Part shown: positions 9,295 to 17,877 of the stretch, in pieces
How the letters are laid out: each line of letters opens with the position of its first letter
How positions within the stretch are numbered: position 1 is the stretch's first letter
NCBI GenBank assembly: GCA_016342355.1
Contig: JAEINP010000005.1
Span: forward strand, 62,001 to 126,000
Source of the DNA: Desulfatibacillum sp.
GTDB taxonomy: Bacteria; Desulfobacterota; Desulfobacteria; Desulfobacterales; Desulfatibacillaceae
Direction: 5' to 3'
Length of the DNA stretch: 64,000 nt
Notes under the pieces: generated by a model
Seen by the model: the letters and a program-made list of their open reading frames with translations, nothing else
What the model was told of the DNA's origin: nothing
The model's database searches: none
Translations under genes and position numbers: made by a program

Positions 9295-11742
9295 ATGGGT
9301 ATGCGCAAGAGGATTATTAGGCTGATTGGGGCGGGCCTGTTTGCGGTCCTGACCCTGTTTGGCGCCATGCCGGCTTTATCGGCGATCACGCCCGAGGTCG
9401 AGGACTATACGGCCCATAGCGATATAGCTGCGCCGGACCCTGTTCCCATGCAAGGCCTTGGTTCCTTTGTGATTTATAACAATTACCTGATTTATATAGC
9501 CAATGACAGCGATATTTACGGCTATGACATGGAAACAGGCAATACCAGGTTGGTTTGCAACACAGCCGCTTTAACGGACCAGGACAAAGCCATTGGCGGG
9601 CTATTTATCTCCAGGGAAGGGTATTTGTTTTTTCACTTGAATACCACGAACCTTTACCGCGTTAACCTGGCCTCGGAATGGCCACGGGATTACGTTCTCT
9701 ACAAAACCAGTTGCAGTGGCAACATCAAGGTCATTACGCAAAATCCATGGACCGGTTCCATATGGTTTGCCACAGTGTCTGGGGACAATACATATCTATA
9801 TGAGCTTCTTCCCGACCTGGCGTCCCTCAGGAAGCAAATGGTATTTAACCGACCGCATTACGGAACTCAGGGACCATTAATCTGGCAGGGACCTCGGGCG
9901 CTGCTTTGTGGGGAGCAGGTGGCAAGCTCATCCAAGGTATCAACCACCGTCAGTTATTTTCATCTCCTGGACCCCAAATACCCAGGCTCCAACGAGACAA
10001 AGAAAATTATAGACGAAAATTATGTTGAGTTTCCAGGCGGCATTACCGGGGCTGCCCGGGCTTGGGACAACGTCATTTATGCGGCCTCGGGCGATGGGCA
10101 GGCCATTTATCGTCTGGACTGGGAAAAGAAAACCCTGGTGGCCAGTGCGGACCGGCCATTAAAATCCTTGGTTTTTGACGGGACGACTCTTTACGCCAGC
10201 CTGTCCGCTCTTGATGTGAGCAGAAAAGCCCAGGGCGACGTGAGCTTTGATGCCCTGGAAAAGGAAGCCTCCACCCAAAGACTGGCTTTGTCAGGGGACT
10301 ATGAGTCCTTTTGTATGGGTGGGTTGGATCCTTCGGCCGCCTATGACTTCATGGCAGTGCAGGACCGTCAGCTTTATTATACGGCCGGGGATGGAAACAT
10401 TTATGCCTATAACCTGGATACAACCAGCACAGACAAACTGGCGTTGAAGGATTCAGAAGGAAATCCCCTTTCCGGCGTGTTTCCCACGGGACTGGTATCG
10501 ACCATCAATCACAAACTATATTTTCTGGACGCCAATGAAGACCCACGGGAAACACTTTATGAATATGACTTTTTGAATAATACCGATAAGCTAACTAGTG
10601 TTATAACCGGCTGCGTGGGTATTCCGGCTGTTTTGGTTGAACATCCCGAGACCGCGGAGCTTTATGTGGCTTCCTATGAGGACGGGGGCGAAAGGATGTA
10701 CCTGAGCAAGCTGGTGGCGGGGGGCGATATCATCATTCCCACTCTGGTTATGGATTTTGACAGATTTCATAGCGGGGAAAACGGGCCGGTCATCTTCACG
10801 GGTTCCCAAACCGTTCTATACGGCGAAAATACGGATACCCATGGATATCTGCACAAATTGGATATTAAGTCCGGCTCTGTGGCTGCCGACTTTTTGGTCT
10901 GGGACAATCGAATCAAGGGTCTTAGCTATGGGCCATACAATTCCATATACATGATCGACGGAGATGGCTCCGGGCTTTACCAGTTACAAAACACCACCCC
11001 CATTTCGGTGGCCACCACCCTGGTAGGATCGGCAGCAGGCTTGTGTTATGACGGCAACTCCCTGATCCTTTCCCAGCAGGGTTTTGGAAAAGACCCTGAT
11101 GGGTATGGTTTATACCGTGTGTGGGAGCCGCCTCAGTTTGGAATACTGGCGGAGCAGGAATGCACCAAAGACGATGCTTCCGACTATGCCGACATGACCG
11201 TGAGCACCAATGACGGCAAGGCGACCATAGGCCTTCAGGGCGGTACGGATGTCGCGGTGGAGTATTTGAAGGCTCTTGATGATGAATTTCTGGAAAGCCT
11301 GCCTTCCCATCCCTATCTTCCCCTGGGCGCCGTGGATTTCCGTCTGGCTTTTGACGATGGGATTATTACAGGTACGGTAACGGTTCATTTTTCCCAAGCC
11401 TTAACGGGCGGCGCATTCTGGTGGAAATATGACGCAGCCAGGGGCTGGTACAAGTATCCCAACACAACCCTTTCCGCTGACCGTAAAAGCATGGAAATCA
11501 TGTTCGTCGATGGGGGAGAGGGAGACGCGGATGGCATCCAAAATGGATACATCCTGGACCCGGGAGGTCCTGGACAGGCTTCGGATAACAACGGAAAAAA
11601 GATTTACGGTGAGTTTACTGAAGACTGTTTTGTAAGGGAAAGCCGAAATTTTTCGGCAGCCAGATTCTTTTCCGGCTTGTTTCTAATAAGCCTGGTGTCT
11701 CTATTCCTGTTGGTCATCCGCCTGCGAAAACCTGTCTATTAG
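9295..11742 (+). CDS. Secreted repeat protein with choice-of-anchor-type C-terminal domain (paralogue of the gene at 2381)
   Basis: An 815-residue protein of unknown function, with the architecture of the protein upstream of the biotin operon. It has a signal peptide (residues 1-30, ending PALSA), two propeller-like repeat units, a choice-of-anchor U-like domain (FWWKYDAARGWYKYP, DADGIQNGYILDPGGPG), a DCFVRES motif at 777, a hydrophobic helix at 791-808 and an RLRK tail. Shared motifs include DIYGYD, NPWTGSIWF and GPVIFTG. AAGGAGG at 9284-9290 is only four bases from ATG 9295 but ten from ATG 9301, so translation may start at 9301 (MRKRII). It is probably anchored in an envelope membrane and outward-facing. 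Function unknown. Confidence 0.8.
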   Translation: MGMRKRIIRLIGAGLFAVLTLFGAMPALSAITPEVEDYTAHSDIAAPDPVPMQGLGSFVIYNNYLIYIANDSDIYGYDMETGNTRLVCNTAALTDQDKAIGGLFISREGYLFFHLNTTNLYRVNLASEWPRDYVLYKTSCSGNIKVITQNPWTGSIWFATVSGDNTYLYELLPDLASLRKQMVFNRPHYGTQGPLIWQGPRALLCGEQVASSSKVSTTVSYFHLLDPKYPGSNETKKIIDENYVEFPGGITGAARAWDNVIYAASGDGQAIYRLDWEKKTLVASADRPLKSLVFDGTTLYASLSALDVSRKAQGDVSFDALEKEASTQRLALSGDYESFCMGGLDPSAAYDFMAVQDRQLYYTAGDGNIYAYNLDTTSTDKLALKDSEGNPLSGVFPTGLVSTINHKLYFLDANEDPRETLYEYDFLNNTDKLTSVITGCVGIPAVLVEHPETAELYVASYEDGGERMYLSKLVAGGDIIIPTLVMDFDRFHSGENGPVIFTGSQTVLYGENTDTHGYLHKLDIKSGSVAADFLVWDNRIKGLSYGPYNSIYMIDGDGSGLYQLQNTTPISVATTLVGSAAGLCYDGNSLILSQQGFGKDPDGYGLYRVWEPPQFGILAEQECTKDDASDYADMTVSTNDGKATIGLQGGTDVAVEYLKALDDEFLESLPSHPYLPLGAVDFRLAFDDGIITGTVTVHFSQALTGGAFWWKYDAARGWYKYPNTTLSADRKSMEIMFVDGGEGDADGIQNGYILDPGGPGQASDNNGKKIYGEFTEDCFVRESRNFSAARFFSGLFLISLVSLFLLVIRLRKPVY

Positions 11743-11752
11743 CGAAATCCCC

Positions 11753-11787
11753 ACCCTTGCCGGATCATTAAATGGTCCGGCAAGGGT
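11753..11787 (+). terminator. Terminator-like hairpin
   Basis: A perfect 12-bp GC-rich stem (11753-11764 with 11776-11787) lies 10 bases past the stop of the repeat-protein gene. The following TATTTCC is only a weak U-tract, so termination efficiency is uncertain. Confidence 0.65.
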
Positions 11788-11836
11788 TATTTCCCCTCTC
11801 CAAACCCATAAAAAGCCCCAAGTCCTGCGCCTGCTA

Positions 11837-11865
11837 TTGACACCCTGCCTTGTTGGATTTACATA
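11837..11865 (+). promoter_or_regulatory. Candidate sigma-70 promoter of the DUF2760/Hsp70 cluster
   Basis: TTGACA at 11837-11842, 17 bases, then TACATA at 11860-11865, about 70 bases before the DUF2760 start. I see no heat-shock (sigma-32) type element such as CTTGAA...CCCCAT. Overlapping AT-rich alternatives for the -10 exist (TATACT at 11864). Confidence 0.4.
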
Positions 11866-11933
11866 TACTCTTTTGCCATAAAGGCCGCTGTGGAAGGCCT
11901 TGAACTAACGGTTACAATCAAGGAGTCAAAAAA

Positions 11934-12689
11934 ATGAATTGGATGAAGCGGTTTTCACGCCGTTCCTTTTGGTGGATATTGTTCTGGAATACCCTTTTAT
12001 GCGCTGCCGTGCTGGTTCCTGCCTGGATTGGCCTGGATATTCTCATGGGATTAGGCGGCGAAGTAGCGAAGATTCAGCCCGAGGCAAACGCCTCGGCCCG
12101 TTTGGCTGAATTACTTGGCTTTTTGGAAGGGTTCAGGTTGTACGCAGTGGGCGTTATCTATGCTGTTTTTTTCCTGTTTTCGCTGATTCTTTGGCTTTGT
12201 GTGCGTGGAAGCGCTAAAAAGGCTGCCTTGGTGGCTGCAGAACCCAAAAAAGTTGAAAAACCCAAGGACGAAACCGACGAAAAAAGCGCCCGTCAAAAAG
12301 CCATGGACGATCAACGCAGGGCCTTACTGCTTTTTTCCCTGCTTCAGCGTGAAGGCAGACTCATGGACTTTTTTGCGGAAGACCTTAGCTTGTATGAAGA
12401 TGATCAAATCGGCGCGGCAGCCCGGGGAGTCCAGGAAAGCTGCAAAAAGCTCATTGAAAAGCATTTTAATCCCATGCCGGTTCTGGATCACGAAGAAGGA
12501 GGGCCCATTATCGTGGAGGACAATTTTGACCCCGCCGCCATAAAGCTCATCGGTAACGTTTCGGGCAAGCCTCCTTTTAAGGGAATCCTTCGGCACAGAG
12601 GATGGCGCGCCGGGCGTTTTGAAATGCCTACGCTCATTGCCCAGGGGGATCCCAGGTTAATCTCCCCTGCTGAAGTGGAAATCGAATAA
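11934..12689 (+). CDS. DUF2760 domain membrane protein
   Basis: A 251-residue protein with two N-terminal transmembrane helices (about 12-33 and 69-90), a charged Lys/Glu-rich linker (91-120) and a cytoplasmic domain (125-251). The domain matches my recollection of DUF2760, a domain known mainly from Deltaproteobacteria (LLLFSLLQREGRLMDF, EDLSLYEDDQIGAAAR, FKGILRHRGWRA). DUF2760 genes typically lie beside Hsp70-like genes, as here. The biochemical function is unknown. AAGGAG at 11920-11925 precedes the ATG. The position just before two Hsp70 genes suggests that it tethers or regulates these chaperones at the inner membrane; that is inference. Confidence 0.8.
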   Translation: MNWMKRFSRRSFWWILFWNTLLCAAVLVPAWIGLDILMGLGGEVAKIQPEANASARLAELLGFLEGFRLYAVGVIYAVFFLFSLILWLCVRGSAKKAALVAAEPKKVEKPKDETDEKSARQKAMDDQRRALLLFSLLQREGRLMDFFAEDLSLYEDDQIGAAARGVQESCKKLIEKHFNPMPVLDHEEGGPIIVEDNFDPAAIKLIGNVSGKPPFKGILRHRGWRAGRFEMPTLIAQGDPRLISPAEVEIE

Positions 12690-12737
12690 TTGTACAATTT
12701 TATAATATATTTAATATGATACGGAGCAAAACTAATA

Positions 12738-14540
12738 GTGCCTGACCCAACGTACATTATTGGCATCGACCTGGGGACGACCAACAGCGTCGTCTCCTAC
12801 GTCCCGATTGGTGTGGAGGAAGGTAAACACCCGGATATCCGTTTGTTCAAGGTTCCCCAACTGGTCGCCCCCGGAACCCTGGATAACCTGGAAACCCTGC
12901 CTTCCTTTTTACTTTTGCCTGGCCCTCATGACGTGCCTGCCGAAGGACTGAAACTGCCCTGGCACCCAAGCGCCACCCAGGCCGTGGGAGCTTTTGCCAG
13001 GGATCGGGGTGCGGAGCTTCCCCATCGCCTGATTTCTTCCTCCAAGAGTTGGCTATGCCAGGCCGGCGCTGGAAGGAAAAACCCCATTCTACCTTGGGGT
13101 TCCAAGGACGAGGATATTGCCAAACTCTCCCCCGTGGAGGCGAGCGCAGCCATTCTTTCCCATATCAAGGCCTCGTGGAATTTCGTCATGGCCCAAGAGG
13201 ACCCCTCCCTGCGTCTGGAGAATCAGGAAATTTTCCTTACCGTACCGGCCTCCTTTGACGCCGTGGCTCGAGAACTTACAGCCCAGGCTGCAAGGCTCGC
13301 CGGGCTCGAGGGGGCCACCCTGTTGGAAGAACCCCAGGCAGCCTTTTACGCCTGGATTTGGGCCAGTGCGGGCAAATGGCGGGAACGGGTCAAGCTAGGG
13401 GACTTGGTTCTGGTTTGCGATCTTGGCGGCGGCACCACCGACTTCAGCCTTATTCAAGTCAATGAAGAGGACGGGGGGCTCGTACTGGAACGGGTTGCTG
13501 TGGGCGATCACCTGCTGGTAGGCGGCGACAACATGGACCTCACCCTGGCCCATATGGTAGCTGGAAAGGTCGCCAAATCCGGTAAAAAACTGGATACCTG
13601 GCAAATGCGGGGTTTGTGGCAAAGCTGCCGTAAGGCAAAAGAAGGGCTGCTTTCGGGACAGGGGCCTGAATCCGTGCCCGTGACCATCCTGGGCAGGGGC
13701 AGCGGGCTTATTGCTGGAACCATCCGTTCCGAACTGGTGAACCAGGAGGTCCGGGATATCCTGACAGACGGTTTTTTCCCCATCGTTCCCAAAGATGCCG
13801 CGCCAGCCACTCAGGGCAAGGCAGGCATGCGGGAAATGGGCTTGGTGTATGCCTCTGACCCGGCTATAAGCAAACATCTTGCGGGATTCCTTGCCCGGTC
13901 AGGTGAAAAAATGCCCACGGCGGTTTTGTTCAACGGCGGGGTCATGAAATCCACCCATTTCCGAACCCGGGTGCTGGACCTGCTAAATTCCTGGTCCGGC
14001 GGGCAGCCGGACGGAGTGCGGGAACTTGCCGGGGCTGACTTTGACCTGGCCGTAGCCCGGGGCGCCGCCTACTATGGCCTGGCCCGCAGGGGCAGTGCAG
14101 TCCGCATCAAAGGCGGCCTGGGTAAGTCCTATTATATAGGTGTGGAAGCAGCCATGCCAGCCGTGCCCGGCATGCCCATTCCCATGAAAGCCTTGTGTGT
14201 GGCTCCTTTTGGTATGGAGGAAGGCACCGAGGCCGACCTTAAAGGAGAAGAATTCGGGATTATTGTGGGCGAGTCGGTCCAATTTGAATTCTTAGGGTCG
14301 TCCGTGCGCCATGAAGACGAGGTAGGAACCGTGGTGGATGACTGGGAACAGGACATCGAACCCATCACTCTGGTGGAAACCATTTTGGAAGATGACGACA
14401 AAGGCGCTGTGCTTCCTGTGCGCATCCATGTAAGCGTGACCGAGGTGGGCACCCTGGAGCTTTGGTGTGTTTCCACCCTGGACGACCGCCGGTGGAAGCT
14501 GGAATTTGACGTGCGGGAAAAAGAAGAATTTTCGGTCTGA
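12738..14540 (+). CDS. Hsp70 family protein (600 aa, divergent)
   Basis: A divergent DnaK relative. It has the ATPase motifs IIGIDLGTTNSVVSYV (phosphate 1), LVCDLGGGTTDFSLI (phosphate 2) and AVLFNGGVMKS (adenosine site), followed by a short beta domain. It appears to lack the long helical lid and the EEVD-like tail of canonical DnaK. Start is GTG 12738 with GGAG 11 bases upstream. The product is cytoplasmic with no signal peptide. It follows the DUF2760 gene and precedes a second, longer Hsp70 with the same motif variants. No dnaJ or grpE is nearby, so it is not the housekeeping chaperone; client and co-chaperone are unknown. Confidence 0.9.
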   Translation: MPDPTYIIGIDLGTTNSVVSYVPIGVEEGKHPDIRLFKVPQLVAPGTLDNLETLPSFLLLPGPHDVPAEGLKLPWHPSATQAVGAFARDRGAELPHRLISSSKSWLCQAGAGRKNPILPWGSKDEDIAKLSPVEASAAILSHIKASWNFVMAQEDPSLRLENQEIFLTVPASFDAVARELTAQAARLAGLEGATLLEEPQAAFYAWIWASAGKWRERVKLGDLVLVCDLGGGTTDFSLIQVNEEDGGLVLERVAVGDHLLVGGDNMDLTLAHMVAGKVAKSGKKLDTWQMRGLWQSCRKAKEGLLSGQGPESVPVTILGRGSGLIAGTIRSELVNQEVRDILTDGFFPIVPKDAAPATQGKAGMREMGLVYASDPAISKHLAGFLARSGEKMPTAVLFNGGVMKSTHFRTRVLDLLNSWSGGQPDGVRELAGADFDLAVARGAAYYGLARRGSAVRIKGGLGKSYYIGVEAAMPAVPGMPIPMKALCVAPFGMEEGTEADLKGEEFGIIVGESVQFEFLGSSVRHEDEVGTVVDDWEQDIEPITLVETILEDDDKGAVLPVRIHVSVTEVGTLELWCVSTLDDRRWKLEFDVREKEEFSV

Positions 14541-14576
14541 AGCTGTTTATCAGCGAGGCCAGGGAGATAGATAGTC

Positions 14577-17348
14577 TTGGATATAAACGAAGGCCAGATC
14601 ATCGTAGGCATAGACCTGGGAACCACCAACTCGGCCCTTTCCTATGTGGATTTGAACGGGAAGAATACGGCGTCCAAAATCAAAATGTTCCGGACGCCCC
14701 AGGTTTTCGCACCGGGCGAATTGGCGCGGCTTCCTGTGTTGCCGTCTTTTTTGTATCTGCCCGGGCAATACGATGTGGACAGGGACAATTTAAAACTCCC
14801 CTGGATTGACGAAGAAATCGGCATTGTGGGAACTTTTGCCCGAGAACAGGGCTCAAAAGTGCCTGGCAGGCTGGTGTCATCGGCGAAAAGCTGGTTGTGT
14901 CATTCCAAGGTGGACCGCACTGCGCCCATTTTACCCTGGAATGCGGACAAGGAGGTTCAAAAGGTCTCTCCTGTTTTCGCCAGCGCGTCCTACCTCAAGC
15001 ATCTGCGCATCGCCTGGAACCATCAGGCCAAGGGGGTGGACGAGCAATTCCTTGAAAACCAGTTTGTAATTATTACTGTCCCGGCATCTTTTGATGAAGT
15101 GGCCCGGGATTTCACCATGGAGGCGGCCCGTTCCGCAGGCATAGGCGAAGTCACTCTGCTGGAGGAACCCCTGGCAGCCTTTTACTCCTGGCTGGTATTC
15201 CATGAAAATGATTGGGAAAACTTCGTCAAGCCCGGAGAACTAATCTTGGCCGTGGACGTGGGCGGCGGCACCACGGACTTTACCCTCATCACTTTGCGCG
15301 AGGTGGAGGGAACTCCCCGGTTTGAGCGAATCGCCGTAGGCGACCATCTGATTTTAGGCGGCGACAACATGGATCTTGCCCTGGCTCGCAAAACCGAGGC
15401 CAGCTTTAAAAAAGCCCCTTCCCAGTCCTTGAACGCCAACCGCTGGCAGGCCTTGTGCCACCAATGCAGACAGGCCAAGGAGGCGATCCTGGGCTGTGAG
15501 GCGGACAAGAAAACCGTTACCCTCATGGGGGAGGGCCGAGGCCTTATCGCCAACACTTTGTCAGCAACCCTTAACCGCGAACAGGTGGAAGAAATCATTC
15601 TGGACGGCTTTTTTCCAGTTGTGGACAGCCAAACCCAGGCGCCTGCAACCCGGAAAGGCGGGATAACCGAGTTTGGCCTACCTTATGAACAGGATCCTGC
15701 CGTTACCCGGCACATGTGCCGTTTTTTGGAACGCCACGCTCAAAGCGTTAAGGACATGCTGGGCAAGGAAGTCCCTTTTCCCGATCTTGTACTTTTTAAT
15801 GGCGGTAGTCTGAAACCTCAAATAATTCAGACCCGTATTCGCGAAGCTGTCAAGCATTGGTTTAAGGAAGGCCGGCTTCCCGGAGTGCTGGAAAACCCGG
15901 ATCTTGACCTTGCCGTGGCCCGAGGAGCAGCCTATTACGGCCTGGTAAAATCCGGGCTGGGTGTGCGGGTGGGAAGCGGCAGCGCCAGAGGGTATTACTT
16001 GGCGGTTTCAGGTGGAGACGGGGATAATGGCAAAGGCCAGGCTTTGTGTTTGTTGGAGCGCGGCGTCGAAGAGGGCACCCGCATTAACTTGTCCCAGCGT
16101 CAGTTCCAGGTATTGGCCAACCAGCCTGTCAGTTTTCAGGTTTACAGTTCCAGCTACCGGAGCGGAGATAAAGCAGGAGACCTGATCCCTATAGACGATA
16201 CCTTGACCCTGCTGCCGCCCATCAACACGGTGATCCAGTTTGGCAAAAAGGGGGCGCAAACCCAGATTCCCGTGGAAATCGAAGCCCATTACACAGAGGT
16301 GGGCAGTCTGAGCTTGTGGTGCAAATCCGTAAATACGGATCACAAGTGGCGACTTCAGTTCCAGATTCGCAAGCAGGAATCCGCCCCCCAGGTTGCTGAC
16401 ACACAGGTGTTTGAAGAGTCTGTCGTGGAAGAGGTTTTTGCCCGGATTGAGGAAGTATTCAGTAAAAAAACGGGAGATTTGCCCCCAGAGCGCCTTTCCA
16501 ATGTCCTTGCCGAAATCGTGGAACTTCCCAAGGACAAATGGCCCTTATCCCTGGTGCGCCGGATTGCCGATGCTCTTTTGAAAATGCAGCAGCAGGCCAG
16601 GGACCATGGGCCGGATTATGAAGCAAGATGGCTGAACCTCATGGGGTTCTGCCTCCGTCCCGGTTTTGGCGATGCTCTGGATGAATACCGCATGCGCTCC
16701 CTGTGGAGCCTGTATAAAAAAGGGCCGGTGCATCCCAAGAATCCCCAAGTCATACTGGAATGGTGGGTGCTGTGGCGCAGGGCCGCAGGCGGGCTGACCG
16801 CCGGACAGCAGCGGCAGGTTTTTCAGGACTTAATGCCTGTGCTTAAAAACAGCAAAGGCTCCAAACAAAAAATTCCGCCCCAGCAGCGGCTGGAAATGTG
16901 GATGCTCCTGGCCAACCTGGAACGTCTTCATATCAAGGACAAGCTGGAATGCGGCAAGGTCCTCATGGACGAACTGCATCCGAAAAGGGTCAAACCCCAG
17001 CATTGGTGGTCTTTGTCCAGAATTGGCTCGCGGGAATTGCTGTACGGTCCGCTGGATCGGGTAGTATACTCCAAGGAGGCAGCCACTTGGATAAACAAGA
17101 TATTGCAGGTGGAATGGAGCAATCCCAAGCCTGTATGCCAAGCTCTGGCTCATCTGGCAAGGATGACCGGAGACATCAAACGAGATGTGGAAGAGGAAGA
17201 CCGGGCCAGGGTCATCGATTGGATGAAGGCTCAGGGTGCATCCAAATCCATGATCAAGATGGTCGCAAAGGTGGTGGTCATGGACAGACAGGAAGAGGAC
17301 TCCATGTTCGGGGAGGCTCTGCCCGCAGGTATAGTGTTGCGGGATTGA
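14577..17348 (+). CDS. Hsp70 family protein with long C-terminal extension (DUF3731-like)
   Basis: A 923-residue Hsp70 paralogue of the preceding gene: VGIDLGTTNSALSYVD, AVDVGGGTTDFTLI and LVLFNGGSLKP mark the nucleotide-binding domain. A beta-rich segment ends near residue 600 (VGSLSLWCKSVNTDHKWRL, parallel to VGTLELWCVSTLDDRRW in the first protein). The last 320 residues are an alpha-helical extension rich in Trp, Arg and Leu, probably DUF3731. No ATG fits the N-terminus; TTG 14577 with AGGGAG at 14561-14566 is the best start. It lies 36 bases after the first Hsp70 gene in the same operon. Tandem Hsp70s of unequal length suggest a heteromeric machine, which is inference. Confidence 0.9.
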   Translation: MDINEGQIIVGIDLGTTNSALSYVDLNGKNTASKIKMFRTPQVFAPGELARLPVLPSFLYLPGQYDVDRDNLKLPWIDEEIGIVGTFAREQGSKVPGRLVSSAKSWLCHSKVDRTAPILPWNADKEVQKVSPVFASASYLKHLRIAWNHQAKGVDEQFLENQFVIITVPASFDEVARDFTMEAARSAGIGEVTLLEEPLAAFYSWLVFHENDWENFVKPGELILAVDVGGGTTDFTLITLREVEGTPRFERIAVGDHLILGGDNMDLALARKTEASFKKAPSQSLNANRWQALCHQCRQAKEAILGCEADKKTVTLMGEGRGLIANTLSATLNREQVEEIILDGFFPVVDSQTQAPATRKGGITEFGLPYEQDPAVTRHMCRFLERHAQSVKDMLGKEVPFPDLVLFNGGSLKPQIIQTRIREAVKHWFKEGRLPGVLENPDLDLAVARGAAYYGLVKSGLGVRVGSGSARGYYLAVSGGDGDNGKGQALCLLERGVEEGTRINLSQRQFQVLANQPVSFQVYSSSYRSGDKAGDLIPIDDTLTLLPPINTVIQFGKKGAQTQIPVEIEAHYTEVGSLSLWCKSVNTDHKWRLQFQIRKQESAPQVADTQVFEESVVEEVFARIEEVFSKKTGDLPPERLSNVLAEIVELPKDKWPLSLVRRIADALLKMQQQARDHGPDYEARWLNLMGFCLRPGFGDALDEYRMRSLWSLYKKGPVHPKNPQVILEWWVLWRRAAGGLTAGQQRQVFQDLMPVLKNSKGSKQKIPPQQRLEMWMLLANLERLHIKDKLECGKVLMDELHPKRVKPQHWWSLSRIGSRELLYGPLDRVVYSKEAATWINKILQVEWSNPKPVCQALAHLARMTGDIKRDVEEEDRARVIDWMKAQGASKSMIKMVAKVVVMDRQEEDSMFGEALPAGIVLRD

Positions 17349-17387
17349 TCCCGTATTAACCGCCCAAAAAATGGCCGGGAGAAAATC

Positions 17388-17855
17388 ATGCGCGTGGGAT
17401 ACGGATACGATGTGCATCGTCTGGTGGATGGCAGGCCCCTGGTTTTGGGAGGGGTGACCATCCCGTTTGAAAAGGGCCTGAAAGGGCATTCCGACGCGGA
17501 TGTTTTGCTCCACGCAGTATGCGATGCCCTGCTGGGGGCTGCGGCTATGGGGGACATCGGCATGCATTTTCCTGATTCCGATCCCCAATTCAAAGGCATT
17601 GCAAGCACACGCCTTTTGGAGGAGACGGGCCGGAAAATTGCTGAAAGCGGATTTAGAATTATAAATATTGACGCGACCCTGGTGGCCGAGGCGCCCAAAA
17701 TCGGCCCCTATAGACAGGAAATGGTTTCCGTGATAGCCAAATGCCTGTGCCTGGAGCATAAGCAGGTGAACGTAAAGGCCACCACTACGGAAGGCCTGGG
17801 AATCACCGGCAGACAGGAAGGCATGGCCGCCGCCTGTGTGGCCGCCCTGGAATAA
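17388..17855 (+). CDS. ispF: 2-C-methyl-D-erythritol 2,4-cyclodiphosphate synthase
   Basis: IspF cyclises CDP-methylerythritol 2-phosphate to MEcPP in the MEP isoprenoid pathway and acts as a homotrimer with divalent metal. The 155-residue length is normal. The metal ligands Asp8, His10 and His42 are present (GYGYDVH, GHSDADVLLHAVCDALLGA), as are FPDSDPQFKG and the C-terminal ATTTEGLGITGRQEG. GGGAG is just upstream of the ATG. It is followed by cysS after 22 bases, a neighbourhood often seen in bacteria (ispD/ispF/cysS). Confidence 0.97.
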   Translation: MRVGYGYDVHRLVDGRPLVLGGVTIPFEKGLKGHSDADVLLHAVCDALLGAAAMGDIGMHFPDSDPQFKGIASTRLLEETGRKIAESGFRIINIDATLVAEAPKIGPYRQEMVSVIAKCLCLEHKQVNVKATTTEGLGITGRQEGMAAACVAALE

Positions 17856-17877
17856 CGGAAGGCAAGGAGAATAATTC

